Below, piece by piece: positions 44,676 to 54,362 of a stretch of 64,000 bases of DNA. The position numbers and the translations under genes were made by a program. The notes under the pieces are model-generated. The model ran no database searches. It was not told the DNA's origin and saw only the letters and a list, made by a program, of their open reading frames with translations. How positions within the stretch are numbered: the first letter of the stretch is position 1; every line of letters starts with the position of its first letter. This stretch comes from Flexilinea sp. (lineage in GTDB: Bacteria > Chloroflexota > Anaerolineae > Anaerolineales > Anaerolineaceae): assembly GCA_026645735.1 (NCBI GenBank), contig JAPKMT010000011.1, positions 1-64,000 on the forward strand. Direction: 5' to 3'.

Positions 44676-45184
44676 CTCAAGAACCAACACCAGCGATGAA
44701 AAAAGAATGGGAAAATGTCTGGCATACCTGCAAAGATGTGATCAAACCAAACCGAAAATCCGGGCAGGAACTGATGGATCACCTTAAGGAAAAATATGTT
44801 TTAACAGAAATCTTTGAAAAAGAAGCGGCTGATACGGTTTCCGGAAATGTGATGTTGAATCGGCATTTTTCTGAAAAAATGCCCAGCGGAGCAAGCCCGC
44901 TCCCCAAAACCTTTTTTGTAGAAAACAGCGGCGCTGGTGAGATCTTTTATAAAAAAGAGAATCGCAGCCTGGATTGTTTAAGAAAGAACCTTTCTTCCAG
45001 AATTTTTGTCGGAATCGATTTGATATCCGGTTATTTTATGGTTGAAGGCAGTTCGCTTCTTTGGGATGAGTTGTGTGCTTTTCAAGGGCTTGATGAGGCG
45101 GATCTTCAAAACGCATTTTGTACTGCGCAATATGTTGCCTGTATTGAACGTTTTGGCAATTTGGATGACCTTTCCACCAGATGA
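44669..45184 (+). CDS. Protein of unknown function
   Basis: A 171-aa soluble protein. The ATG at 44669 lies ten bases after AGGAG and overlaps the stop of the remnant upstream, so the two once formed an operon. The sequence has an N-terminal charged helical part and a C-terminal part with ISGYFMVEGSSLLWDEL and FCTAQYVACIERFG. I do not recognise the family. It may be a leftover of the decayed pair. Confidence 0.6.
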   Translation: MLTQEPTPAMKKEWENVWHTCKDVIKPNRKSGQELMDHLKEKYVLTEIFEKEAADTVSGNVMLNRHFSEKMPSGASPLPKTFFVENSGAGEIFYKKENRSLDCLRKNLSSRIFVGIDLISGYFMVEGSSLLWDELCAFQGLDEADLQNAFCTAQYVACIERFGNLDDLSTR

Positions 45185-45228
45185 AAGTCGTTTCCATACT
45201 TCGAATCGATGAAGGATGTGATTCCCTA

Positions 45229-45257
45229 TTGACATTTTTTTTTGGAAAGATTAAAAT
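45229..45257 (+). promoter_or_regulatory. Promoter of the metal-resistance operon
   Basis: TTGACA (45229-45234), 17 bases, TAAAAT (45252-45257). Confidence 0.75.
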
Positions 45258-45260
45258 AAT

Positions 45261-45286
45261 AACATATGAATAGTTGTTCATATGTT
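45261..45286. promoter_or_regulatory. ArsR/SmtB-family operator
   Basis: A perfect 10-base inverted repeat AACATATGAA/TTCATATGTT with a 6-base centre lies at the expected transcription start. It matches the known ATATGAACA-type operator of SmtB/CadC regulators. Confidence 0.85.
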
Positions 45287-45308
45287 CAAGTAATGATGAG
45301 GTAGTTGA

Positions 45309-45683
45309 ATGGTTCAAAAAATACAACCGGTTGAAAGATGTGATTGTGAGGTGATTCATGAGGATACCGTGAATCGGGTGCGGGAAAAAATGCCTCTTGA
45401 AGAAACGCTTTACGACCTTGCTGAGCTGTTTAAAGTATTTGGAGATTCCACGAGAATTAAAATCTTATGGGCATTGGACGAAGCTGAGATGTGCGTTTGT
45501 GACATCGCTGTCTTGTTAAAAATGACGCAATCTGCGATTTCTCATCAATTACGGCTGTTGAAACAGGCTGCCCTGGTGAAAAGCCGCCGGGAAGGCAAGA
45601 TTGTCTTTTACTCGCTTGAAGATGAGCATGTCAAACAGATATTTGATCAGGGTTTGATTCATATCTCGGAAAATAAGGAGTAA
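45309..45683 (+). CDS. ArsR-family metal-sensing repressor, CadC-like
   Basis: A 124-aa winged-helix repressor. The helix-turn-helix is MTQSAISHQLRLLKQAALV. N-terminal ERCDCEVIHE and alpha-3 EMCVCDIAV supply the four cysteines of the CadC-type Cd/Pb/Zn sensor site. It would release the palindrome upstream when metal binds. It lies 12 bp before the P-type ATPase it should control, and after a good promoter. Confidence 0.95.
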   Translation: MVQKIQPVERCDCEVIHEDTVNRVREKMPLEETLYDLAELFKVFGDSTRIKILWALDEAEMCVCDIAVLLKMTQSAISHQLRLLKQAALVKSRREGKIVFYSLEDEHVKQIFDQGLIHISENKE

Positions 45684-45695
45684 AAAATATCCACT

Positions 45696-48068
45696 ATGAT
45701 CCGAAAGCAAATGATTTTAGAAAATCTGAACTGTGCGAATTGCGCCTCCAAAATTGAAGATGAGGTCAATCAGATTGAAGGCCTCAATGCAAATGTGAAT
45801 TTCATGAACAGGGTGTTAACGCTTGAGGCTGAATCCGATTTCGATTTTATAAACTCCATGCAGCAAGTGCAAACCATTGTCCACAAGCATGAACCGGACA
45901 TTGTGATTGCAGAAAAATCTGAAAGTTCTTATTGGAATAACACCATTCAATCAGTAGCTTTGGGAGATCAGAACCGTTCTATGATTGAAGCATCTCAAAT
46001 TGACTGGATTCATGATACTGAAGTACTTTCAGACAATCAATTTGGATCGGAACTTTTTAGGTCACCCAAAGCCACAGATCAAGAAACTGAGAGGACAACG
46101 GAATCCGAATCTCTGAAAAAAATCAGCAAAACTGCAACCTTTTCATCCGCTGAGAAACCGGAGGATGAAATAGCAATAACCCGCACAAAAAAACAGGTCA
46201 TTCATGAATTTTTTGAAAGCACTCGCAAGAAACAGCTTTTCAGATTATCCATTGGGGGTATTCTGTTTGGAGCAGGTATGATCCTAAAATTGCCAAATTG
46301 GCAGGAATTGATCCTATTCCTTCTCAGCTATCTCATTGCAGGAGGGGCAGTCATCGCCAAAGCGATTCGAGGTATTCTGAGAGGTCAGGTTTTCAGTGAA
46401 AATTTTCTGATGAGTATTGCGACCATTGGTGCTTTTTCGATCGGTGAATATCCTGAGGGTGTCGCAGTTATGCTTTTTTATCTGATCGGAGAAATTTTTG
46501 AAGAACAGGCAATCGGTCAGTCTCGGAAATCAATCAGCGCCATGATGGATATTCGTCCGGATTATGCGAATCTGGTGTCCGGTGATGAGATTCGGCGCGT
46601 ATCACCGGAGACGCTGACCATCGGAGATGTGATTCTGGTATATCCTGGAGAAAAAATACCGCTGGACGGAAAAGTCATCAGCGGAATTTCATTGGTGGAT
46701 ACTGCCGCATTAACCGGAGAATCGGTTCCTCGTGAACTGAAACCTGGCAGTGAAGCTTTCAGCGGTTTTGTAAATAAAAACGGTGTCCTTACAATGGAAG
46801 TTACAAAAAATTTTGGTGAATCGACGGTATCGAAAATTTTGGATCTGGTGCAAAATGCGGGCAGTCGAAAAGCACCGACGGAACAGTTCATTACAAAATT
46901 TGCCCGTTACTATACGCCGGTTGTGGTCTTCGGAGCCTTGGCGTTGGCTTTACTCCCTCCGTTGATTATTCCGGGAGCGTCCTATCAAGACTGGATTTAT
47001 CGGGCATTGGTATTTCTGGTCATTTCTTGCCCATGTGCCTTTGTGATTTCGATCCCGTTAGGTTTCTTTGGCGGGATTGGCGGGGCTTCCAAACGGGGTA
47101 TTCTTGTCAAAGGCGGCAATTATCTGGAAGCACTGAATAACGTCGAGATGGTTGTATTTGACAAAACCGGAACGTTAACCAAAGGAGTTTTTAATGTCGT
47201 CCGTGTCAATCCTCAGCCGAATTTTTCAAAAGAAGATCTGATTCGATTTGCTGCCTATGCCGAATGCCACTCGAACCATCCAATTGGCTTGTCCATCCTG
47301 AAGTCGTATCAAGGTCAAATCGATTTCAAAAAAATTCAAACGTATGAAGAAATCGCTGGAAATGGCTTGAAAGTTACTGCTTTTGGAAAACAAATCCTTG
47401 TTGGAAATGCCAAATTTATGATAAAAGCTGGTATCCCGCTACAGAATCAGGAACCTTATGGGACAATTGTATATGTCGCAGTTGATCAACAGTATGCAGG
47501 GAATCTTGTCATTGCGGATGAGATTAAAGAAGATGCTGCTTCAGCAATTCAAGATCTAAAAACGTTGGGTATCAAAAAAACGATTCTGTTGAGTGGGGAT
47601 TCGAAACCAGCGGCTGAAGATGTCGCATCCCGGTTAGGTCTGGATGTAGTTTTTTCAGAATTGCTTCCGGCAGATAAAGTAGAAAAATTGGAAATGTTGG
47701 ATTCAGAAAAATCCAAAAAGGGCAAGATCGTTTTTGTCGGTGACGGTATCAACGATGCGCCAGTACTTGCCAGAGCGGATATCGGCATGGCAATGGGAGG
47801 GTTAGGGTCCGATGCAGCCATTGAAGCCGCTGATATCGTTCTGATGACTGATGAACCATCGAAAATTGTCACTGCCATAAAAATCGCCAGAAAAACAAGA
47901 CGAATTGTTGTTCAGAATCTGCTCTTTGCCTTTGGTGTAAAAATTTTGTTTCTAACATTGGGAGCTTTTGGCGTGGCATCCATGTGGGAGGCTGTATTTG
48001 GTGATACGGGTGTAGCGGTCATTGCGATTCTCAATTCCATGCGGGTGATGAACACGAGACGACTTTAA
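45696..48068 (+). CDS. Heavy-metal-translocating P-type ATPase (Cd/Zn/Pb type)
   Basis: A 790-aa P1B-type ATPase exporting soft divalent metals. The N-terminal HMA domain has LNCANCASKIE. A long acidic, poorly conserved linker covers about 70-165. The membrane domain has the CPC metal-pathway motif (SCPCAFVIS, about 444-446). The phosphorylated Asp489 is in DKTGTLTKG, and the HP motif is SNHPIGLS, with VGDGINDAPVLARAD near the end. The CPC plus CadC-like regulator favours Cd/Zn/Pb. The nearest ribosome site AAGGAG is 15 bases before the ATG, unusually far. Confidence 0.95.
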   Translation: MIRKQMILENLNCANCASKIEDEVNQIEGLNANVNFMNRVLTLEAESDFDFINSMQQVQTIVHKHEPDIVIAEKSESSYWNNTIQSVALGDQNRSMIEASQIDWIHDTEVLSDNQFGSELFRSPKATDQETERTTESESLKKISKTATFSSAEKPEDEIAITRTKKQVIHEFFESTRKKQLFRLSIGGILFGAGMILKLPNWQELILFLLSYLIAGGAVIAKAIRGILRGQVFSENFLMSIATIGAFSIGEYPEGVAVMLFYLIGEIFEEQAIGQSRKSISAMMDIRPDYANLVSGDEIRRVSPETLTIGDVILVYPGEKIPLDGKVISGISLVDTAALTGESVPRELKPGSEAFSGFVNKNGVLTMEVTKNFGESTVSKILDLVQNAGSRKAPTEQFITKFARYYTPVVVFGALALALLPPLIIPGASYQDWIYRALVFLVISCPCAFVISIPLGFFGGIGGASKRGILVKGGNYLEALNNVEMVVFDKTGTLTKGVFNVVRVNPQPNFSKEDLIRFAAYAECHSNHPIGLSILKSYQGQIDFKKIQTYEEIAGNGLKVTAFGKQILVGNAKFMIKAGIPLQNQEPYGTIVYVAVDQQYAGNLVIADEIKEDAASAIQDLKTLGIKKTILLSGDSKPAAEDVASRLGLDVVFSELLPADKVEKLEMLDSEKSKKGKIVFVGDGINDAPVLARADIGMAMGGLGSDAAIEAADIVLMTDEPSKIVTAIKIARKTRRIVVQNLLFAFGVKILFLTLGAFGVASMWEAVFGDTGVAVIAILNSMRVMNTRRL

Positions 48069-48072
48069 AAAA

Positions 48073-48172
48073 CGCGATTCGAAATAAGCAAAGAATACTT
48101 TGTTGTTTTTATGTGTCAGGGTTTTGTAAGAAAAAAACATAAGAGCAATAAATTTATTATTTCGATTTGCTG
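48073..48172. repeat. Decayed nested repeat
   Basis: Left end CGCGATTCGAAATAAGC and right end TTATTTCGATTTGCTGG. The centre keeps TTTGTTGTTTTTATGTG, but the arms no longer pair. Confidence 0.6.
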
Positions 48173-48506
48173 GTTTTTTGAAATTAGGTATAAAATTCAA
48201 GTAAAATTGAATTGAATATAAAAATTATATCCTTCGAAAATTCCAGTCAGTTATGAATGAAAACTAAAATTGATGCGGAAGAATATGAAAAGATTTTGGG
48301 TTTTGCTAGCTGGATTCTTCTGATCGTGATTCATAAGGATCTCGCTATGAATCAATTCAGTTCCATCTCGGCGCAATACCAAAAAATCAACCTTTTTTGG
48401 ATGTAAACAACATTTCATCAAATAAAAACGAACTCAGGCATTTGTTTGCTGACTACAAAGAGACAAGTCATGCTGAAAAAAAGCAACGATCCAAAAAGCA
48501 CTCGAA
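48173..48506. other. Gene-poor stretch before the sensor-EAL gene
   Basis: A 49-codon open frame at 48257-48406 lacks a ribosome site and a recognisable motif, so I leave it uncalled. Nothing else can be supported. Confidence 0.35.
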
Positions 48507-51335
48507 ATGAGGAAAATCCATTACAAAAAAAAAGAATGGAGAATGAAATTTGGTTTTGCGGGGAAATTTTTATTCATCCTGCTTGTCTTAGTTGCCTGTG
48601 GTTTCTACCTGTTGTTTGAATGGAACCGGTTTCAAAAAATTGTATCCTCGGAAGCTGTCTTCCTGGCAGAGTCAATCGAATCCTTTGTGCATCCGGAACA
48701 TATTGCAGCTCTTTCCGGAGAAAATCAGGATCTGGAAAAAACAGAATACATCATGCTCAAGACCAACCTGCAGGATCTGGTAGCGATTGCTAATCCGATT
48801 CATTTCGCTTATGTGTTGGCGCAACGTGATGACAATCTGATCATTTTGATCGATTCTGAATCCCCCGATTCCCCTGAGTATTCACCTCCCGGACAAGTGT
48901 ATGAAGAAGCCGAAAAAATCTATTATGAACCATTCCGCACAGGCAAAACTGTTCTGACAGATCCGATTACCGATCGTTGGGGAACGTGGATCAGTGCGAT
49001 CGTTCCTATCACGGATACCCAGAATAAAAAAGTCATCGGTGTCCTCGGAATTGATTATTCAGTCTCAGAATGGTATACACGAATTTGGAAGCATTTGGTT
49101 CCTGACTTGGTGGTTGTCATCAGTGTTCTGATCCTTTCTTTTGCGGTACTGCAGGGGTGGAAGCAACACGGACAGCTCAAAGCCCTCAGTAAAAAACTGG
49201 CTTACGACGAAGCGTTGTTTCACAGTATTTTTGATCAGGCTCCGATCGGAATCGCAATTATGACGGATATAAGCCATGCCGTAGAAACTGAATTTGGCGA
49301 TGTGAATATCAATCCGATGTATGAAAAAATACTTGGCCGTACAAGAGCTGATTTACAGACACTTACCTGGCCTGAGATAACTCACCCTGATGACCTGCAA
49401 TCCGACCAGGATCATTTTGAGCGTTTTAGAAAGGGAGAAATCGTCAGTTATTCGATGGAAAAGCGTTTTTTTCGCGGAGATGGATCCATTGTGTGGGTCA
49501 ATATGACGGTTTCTCCTTTTCTTGGAGTGCAATCCAGGGATGCAATGCATTTTTGTTTGATTGAAGACATCTCTGACCGCAAGCAAATCGAAATGGATCT
49601 GCATGAAAATGAACGCAGTAAAACCGTCTTGCTTTCGCATCTTCCTGGAATGGCTTATCGCTGTCGCTATGATCACGAATGGACGATGTTGTTCGCTTCT
49701 GCCGGATGTTTGAAACTTACCGGTTATCATCCGTTCAGCATCATCAACAATCAAAATCTCTCATATTCCGAGCTCATCATTCCGGAGTACCGTGAATTAA
49801 TTTGGAAAGAATGGGAACGTGTTTTAGCGGAAAAACAGCCTTTTAATTATGAATATGAAATTACTACATTGAATGGGGAACGAAAATGGGTTCTTGAATT
49901 GGGCGAAGGCATATATAACCAGGCTGGAGATGTGGAAGCATTGGAAGGCATCATTATCGATATTTCCGATCGAAAGAAACTGGAAGAGACGCTGGTCTTT
50001 CAAAACGAGCATGATCGATGGACCGGTCTGTATAATCGCTATAAGCTGGAACATCATCTTGAAAACGATTTCCAAAAAGAGGATCCTGGAAAAAAAGCGC
50101 TGATTGGCATCTATTTCAAAGCAACCGAATCGATTACTGCAATTTATGGTTTTCATTACACGCAAAATCTGATTAAGAAAATTTCTGATGCACTGAACCG
50201 GTTATGCAGCGATAACTGTTCTCTGTATAACACGTATTGGGATCGATTTGTTTTTTATTTGAGCGATTATCGCGATACGGATGAATTGTGTATTTTTAGC
50301 AATAAAATATCCAGAACACTGGAATCTTTGCTGAAAGCGGAACGAATCAGCGGCGGAATTGGAATTCTTGAATTTGATCAAAGTGAAGAACAAAATGCAG
50401 ATGCGCTTTTGAAAAAACTCTTAATTGCTTCTGAAGCGGCGCGGGATAAAGAAAAGAAAAACTTCAGCGTCCGTTTTTATGATGCGAACATTGAGCAGCA
50501 AATTTTGCGCAATGAGGACATTCAGCGGGAGCTTGATCGGATTGCGGACGATGTTCAGAACGATGGCCTGTTTTTGCAGTACCAACCGGTACTGGATATT
50601 TTGGAAAATAAGATTGGCGGATTTGAAGCTTTGTCCAGGATTCAAAGCAGTAAATTAGGATTAATTCCCCCTTTGGAATTTATCCCGATTGCAGAAGAGA
50701 CCAAAATGATTATTCCGATCGGTTGGAAAATTTTCAGATGTGCATTCCAGTTTCTGAATCAACTGCGCGAAGCAGGATATCCTGACATCGTTGTCAGTAT
50801 TAACGTCTCCGTTATCCAACTGCTGAATGATCATTTTGTATCAGACCTTCTGAAGATCATGCAAAACATGAAGATCAATCCGATAAATGTCGGTATTGAA
50901 CTGACTGAATCCATCTTTGCTACAAATTACATTGAAATCAACAATATAATTCATGAATTGAGAGAAGCTGGTTTCCACGTAGCAATCGATGATTTTGGAA
51001 CTGGGTATTCCTCCTTTGCGCGGGAGCGCGAATTGGAGATTAATTGTTTGAAAATCGATAAATATTTTATTGATAAACTGCTGGAGGTTCAGCCGGAACA
51101 GTCAATGACCAGCGACATCATTTCCATGGCACATAAAATGGGGCAATGTGCAATTGCTGAAGGTGTAGAGGAAGAAAGGCAGCTTCAGTATTTGAAAGAA
51201 TGGGGTTGTGATCGTGTCCAGGGTTATTTGATTGCCAAACCGCTCGATGCGAAAGATGCGCTGGAATTCGTCCGGCAATATGCAAAAAAAGCCAATCTTG
51301 AAAGACCGCCTTCTGAAAAAGTAATTTTTTCATAA
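48507..51335 (+). CDS. Membrane sensor: Cache-like-PAS-PAS-degenerate GGDEF-EAL
   Basis: A 942-aa inner-membrane protein. Helices at about 17-37 and 195-215 bracket an extracytoplasmic sensor of about 155 residues (YEPFRTGKTVLTDPITDRWG, typical of Cache-type domains). Two PAS domains, a GGDEF-like domain with NTYWDRF in place of the motif, and an EAL domain follow. EAL is at 707, with LTESIFA, DDFGTGYSS, LKIDKYFID and IAEGVE. It is predicted to degrade c-di-GMP. From the first PAS onwards it closely parallels the genes at 37523 and 61614, but its receiver is swapped for a membrane sensor. The start could also be the ATG at 48543, since neither has a good ribosome site. Confidence 0.92.
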   Translation: MRKIHYKKKEWRMKFGFAGKFLFILLVLVACGFYLLFEWNRFQKIVSSEAVFLAESIESFVHPEHIAALSGENQDLEKTEYIMLKTNLQDLVAIANPIHFAYVLAQRDDNLIILIDSESPDSPEYSPPGQVYEEAEKIYYEPFRTGKTVLTDPITDRWGTWISAIVPITDTQNKKVIGVLGIDYSVSEWYTRIWKHLVPDLVVVISVLILSFAVLQGWKQHGQLKALSKKLAYDEALFHSIFDQAPIGIAIMTDISHAVETEFGDVNINPMYEKILGRTRADLQTLTWPEITHPDDLQSDQDHFERFRKGEIVSYSMEKRFFRGDGSIVWVNMTVSPFLGVQSRDAMHFCLIEDISDRKQIEMDLHENERSKTVLLSHLPGMAYRCRYDHEWTMLFASAGCLKLTGYHPFSIINNQNLSYSELIIPEYRELIWKEWERVLAEKQPFNYEYEITTLNGERKWVLELGEGIYNQAGDVEALEGIIIDISDRKKLEETLVFQNEHDRWTGLYNRYKLEHHLENDFQKEDPGKKALIGIYFKATESITAIYGFHYTQNLIKKISDALNRLCSDNCSLYNTYWDRFVFYLSDYRDTDELCIFSNKISRTLESLLKAERISGGIGILEFDQSEEQNADALLKKLLIASEAARDKEKKNFSVRFYDANIEQQILRNEDIQRELDRIADDVQNDGLFLQYQPVLDILENKIGGFEALSRIQSSKLGLIPPLEFIPIAEETKMIIPIGWKIFRCAFQFLNQLREAGYPDIVVSINVSVIQLLNDHFVSDLLKIMQNMKINPINVGIELTESIFATNYIEINNIIHELREAGFHVAIDDFGTGYSSFARERELEINCLKIDKYFIDKLLEVQPEQSMTSDIISMAHKMGQCAIAEGVEEERQLQYLKEWGCDRVQGYLIAKPLDAKDALEFVRQYAKKANLERPPSEKVIFS

Positions 51336-51380
51336 AGGAATCAAGATAAAAATAATTTGTTTAATGCGGGAGAACCATCA

Positions 51381-51501
51381 TCAATTCAAAATTTGGATTG
51401 GCTTTTCGAATAAAGAAAGAAAAAATATTGTTCTTATGGGTTTGCACGAAGCGCAAACCCATAAGAACAACGATGAATTATTTTCATATTTTGAATTATT
51501 G
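51381..51501. repeat. Nested palindromic repeat, full copy
   Basis: Left end CAATTCAAAATTTGGATTGG, right end TCATATTTTGAATTATTG. The central stem at 51428-51470 has arms of 20 bases, with a single A-C mismatch, around loop GAA; the apex is GCACGAAGCGC. It runs up to the ribosome site of the gene at 51509. Confidence 0.9.
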
Positions 51502-51508
51502 AGGAACC

Positions 51509-53074
51509 ATGATTCCCGGAGAATATAGATTAAAATTTCCAACAATCCGTCGTTTTACATTTTTTTTCTTTATTTTTCTGATCCTCATCTACACTGGTTT
51601 GATTGTATATTTTGAGTATGACCAGAATCGCAAATTGGTCGATTATTTCGATTATCGTGATGAATTACTGGATAATTCGATTCAGGATATTTTAGGAACC
51701 TACGAGGAGTTTTCCAATTTTATTTTTGATTCACAAATTAACCAGGATTCTGTTCTTAAACTGATTGCGCAGGCTAATGAAGGCAGTGAGACTGCAAAAG
51801 GGACAATTCGGCAACAACTTTATAGCGACTTGCTGCAAATATATGAGCGTATTCAGACTTATAATTTTCGGCAACTCCATTTTCATTTGGCCAATGGCGA
51901 GAGTTTCCTGCGATTTCACAGTCCTGATAAGTACGGTGACAATCTGATGGATGTTCGGGAATCAATCCGCATTGCAAACGAAGAAAAACGCTATGTGACG
52001 GGATTTGAAGAGGGCAGAATTCTCAACGGTTACCGGTTTGTGTATCCTTTAGCTTATAGCGGTTCTCATATTGGGAGCGTCGAAGTGTCCGTATCCATGG
52101 CCAGTGTTATTTCAGAACTATATAAAAGCAGTATCAAGAGAGACGTAGGTTTTCTGATCGACAATGATCTTGTGGAAAACACGGTTTTCTCGGATGAACA
52201 AAACCGTTATATGCCAAGTTTTGCCGCTGAAAATTATCTGCATGACAAAGAGGTATTCCAACTGATTGAAGAAAGTACGAACAGTGTTAAATTTTACAAA
52301 GATGCCAATTTCATTGAAAAATTAAAAGCAACTATAAATGAAGACCTCCGTTTAAAAGAATCGTTTCGCAATTCTCTGTTTTACAATGGGAAAGCTTATC
52401 TGGTTCAGTACCTTGCGGTTAAAGATATATCCGGTAAACCGGCCGGTTATTTATTTTCCATCAGTGAAAACAGTTATTTGTTGGAAATTCAAAGACAGAA
52501 GATGATTATGCTCTTCTTTTCTATATTTACAATTCTAATTTTGATCACAATGTTCTGGATCACTCTGAAAATTCAAAGCATTGTCCGTAAAATGATAATG
52601 GTAGACCAACTGACACAAGTTTACAACCGATCCTCATTTTTTGAATTTTCCCTGAAGGAAGCTGCGAGACAACGGAGAAATCACAGTTCTTTGTCGTTTG
52701 CGTTGTTGGATATTGATCATTTTAAGATTATCAATGATACATTCGGACATTCTGCCGGGGACAGCACGCTGAAACAGCTGGCTGAGATTGTGTCCAAATC
52801 AATTCGGGAATATGATATTTTTGCTCGCTATGGAGGTGAAGAATTCGTTTTGTTGCTGCCGGATACCAGATTGGAAGATGGATCTGCCATATTGGAAAGG
52901 ATCAGAGAACGAGTCGCAGCATACGATTTTCCAACCGTAAAACATATTACGATCAGTGCCGGTGTGATTGAAAAGAGACCGGAAGAGAGTGTTGATGTTG
53001 CGATCAGCCGGGCTGATTCGGCGATGTATGAAGCGAAGGCCAGAGGCAGAAATCAGGTTGTACAGGAATCATAA
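51509..53074 (+). CDS. Membrane diguanylate cyclase with extracytoplasmic sensor
   Basis: A 521-aa protein with helices at about 12-35 and 328-350. Between them is a 290-residue extracytoplasmic sensor of Cache-like character (FHLANGESFLRFHSPDKYGD). The C-terminal GGDEF domain (about 360-515) has an intact active site, RYGGEEFVLLLPD at about 440-452, and an REYD inhibitory site five residues before the motif, so it should be product-inhibited. The start follows TTGAGG, supplied by the edge of the nested repeat. Confidence 0.94.
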   Translation: MIPGEYRLKFPTIRRFTFFFFIFLILIYTGLIVYFEYDQNRKLVDYFDYRDELLDNSIQDILGTYEEFSNFIFDSQINQDSVLKLIAQANEGSETAKGTIRQQLYSDLLQIYERIQTYNFRQLHFHLANGESFLRFHSPDKYGDNLMDVRESIRIANEEKRYVTGFEEGRILNGYRFVYPLAYSGSHIGSVEVSVSMASVISELYKSSIKRDVGFLIDNDLVENTVFSDEQNRYMPSFAAENYLHDKEVFQLIEESTNSVKFYKDANFIEKLKATINEDLRLKESFRNSLFYNGKAYLVQYLAVKDISGKPAGYLFSISENSYLLEIQRQKMIMLFFSIFTILILITMFWITLKIQSIVRKMIMVDQLTQVYNRSSFFEFSLKEAARQRRNHSSLSFALLDIDHFKIINDTFGHSAGDSTLKQLAEIVSKSIREYDIFARYGGEEFVLLLPDTRLEDGSAILERIRERVAAYDFPTVKHITISAGVIEKRPEESVDVAISRADSAMYEAKARGRNQVVQES

Positions 53075-53206
53075 TATATCAAAAAAAAAAATGGTATTAC
53101 CTGATGATCTGAAGTAATCTGACAGAGCTTTTTCAATTACAGTTAATGCGCAGATTTATGGGAAAGGTCGATCCTATTGCTGCAATGCGAAATATTGCAT
53201 TCCAGA

Positions 53207-53438
53207 CGATTTTCGAAAGATTACGAAACTAACAGCAGAAAAACTTCGGCAAATTGTGTAAAACCAGACGCTGCAAATCGAGGATGCTTCTATCCGGATG
53301 ACTGCCAGTTTCGGTGTGGCTTCTCTCACCGGTGACGAACACCTTGCCCTGAAACAGGTCTATAAGAATACAGATGATGCATTGTATCTTGCCAAAGAGA
53401 ATGGGCACAATCGTGTAGAAGCAATATCAGCTGCATGA
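53207..53438 (+). pseudogene. C-terminal remnant of a GGDEF domain
   Basis: In one frame, LTAEKLRQIV is followed by a stop codon. Then come IRMTASFGVASL and LYLAKENGHNRVEA, the last conserved blocks of a diguanylate cyclase. The active-site half is gone. It lies directly downstream of an intact GGDEF gene and may be debris of a duplicate. Confidence 0.8.
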
Positions 53439-53513
53439 AGCGGATTGCCTGCTTTGGGGATACTCTTGCCATAAGAGGAAATCTCCCGATCAGGTAGGCA
53501 GGAAGGAAGAAAA

Positions 53514-54362
53514 ATGAATCAAGTCGGGATTGAATTTGAACAAGAACCCATAGAAATTTCAGAGGGCATTTATTGGGTGGGTTATGCGGATAATAATTCC
53601 GGTCTGCATTGCAATCCCTATTTAATTATTGAGGACGATGAAGCTGTTTTGATTGATGGCGGCAGCCGTGATGATTTCAGTAATGTGATGCTTAAAATTT
53701 TGCGAACCGGGATCAAACCATCCCAGATAACCAGGTTGATATATCAACATTATGATCCGGATTTATGCGGCAGTCTGCCTCAACTGGAAGCAATTATTCA
53801 TCATGATAATCTGAGAATTATTTCACATGCTGAAAATAATATTTTTATTCACTATTATTCTTCGAAGACAAAAAAACTTGATTTTCGGGCTATCGGGAAT
53901 TCTTTTCGATTTGCAACCGGAAGGCGTCTGGACTTTTTTGGAACGCCATTTTGCCATCTTCCGGGCAGTTTTGTCACTTATGATCAGAAAACAAAAACAT
54001 TGTTCTCCAGCGATTTGTTTGGAAGCTTCGATAACCGATGGACACTTTTCCTGAATTTACCGGATGCCTGTCGGAAATGCAATCATTTGGAATCATGTCA
54101 TGAGACGATCGATGTTTGTCCCGTAAAGGGAATCATCGAATTCCATCAGCGGATCATGACATCCAACATGGCATCAGCCAATGCGCTCCGAATTATCGAA
54201 TCCCTGGATGTCGCAATGATTGCCCCGCAGCATGGCAGTGTGCTTACAACAAAAGAAGAGATCAAAGCAGTCATTCGGCATTTGCGATCGGTTGAAAATG
54301 TTGGCATTGAGCATTTACTTCTGGATAAAAGCAATGACAAAATAGAATCAGATCAAAGATGA
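53514..54362 (+). CDS. ODP-like metallo-beta-lactamase-fold diiron protein
   Basis: A 282-aa protein of the metallo-beta-lactamase fold, close to flavodiiron proteins and the oxygen-binding ODP domain. LIDGGSRDDF, QHYDPDLCGSL, HLPGSFVTYD, LFSSDLFGSF and APQHGSVL are the metal-site segments. The first site reads H-x-D-x-D-L where flavodiiron proteins have H-x-E-x-D-H, so one ligand is changed to Leu. There is no flavodoxin domain. A Cys-rich loop (ACRKCNHLESCHETIDVC) is unusual. It may bind or sense oxygen. AAGGAAG precedes the ATG. Confidence 0.82.
   Translation: MNQVGIEFEQEPIEISEGIYWVGYADNNSGLHCNPYLIIEDDEAVLIDGGSRDDFSNVMLKILRTGIKPSQITRLIYQHYDPDLCGSLPQLEAIIHHDNLRIISHAENNIFIHYYSSKTKKLDFRAIGNSFRFATGRRLDFFGTPFCHLPGSFVTYDQKTKTLFSSDLFGSFDNRWTLFLNLPDACRKCNHLESCHETIDVCPVKGIIEFHQRIMTSNMASANALRIIESLDVAMIAPQHGSVLTTKEEIKAVIRHLRSVENVGIEHLLLDKSNDKIESDQR

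Noticed and set aside
48257-48406. 49-codon open frame before the sensor-EAL gene
   Set aside because: There is no ribosome site, no motif and no promoter.
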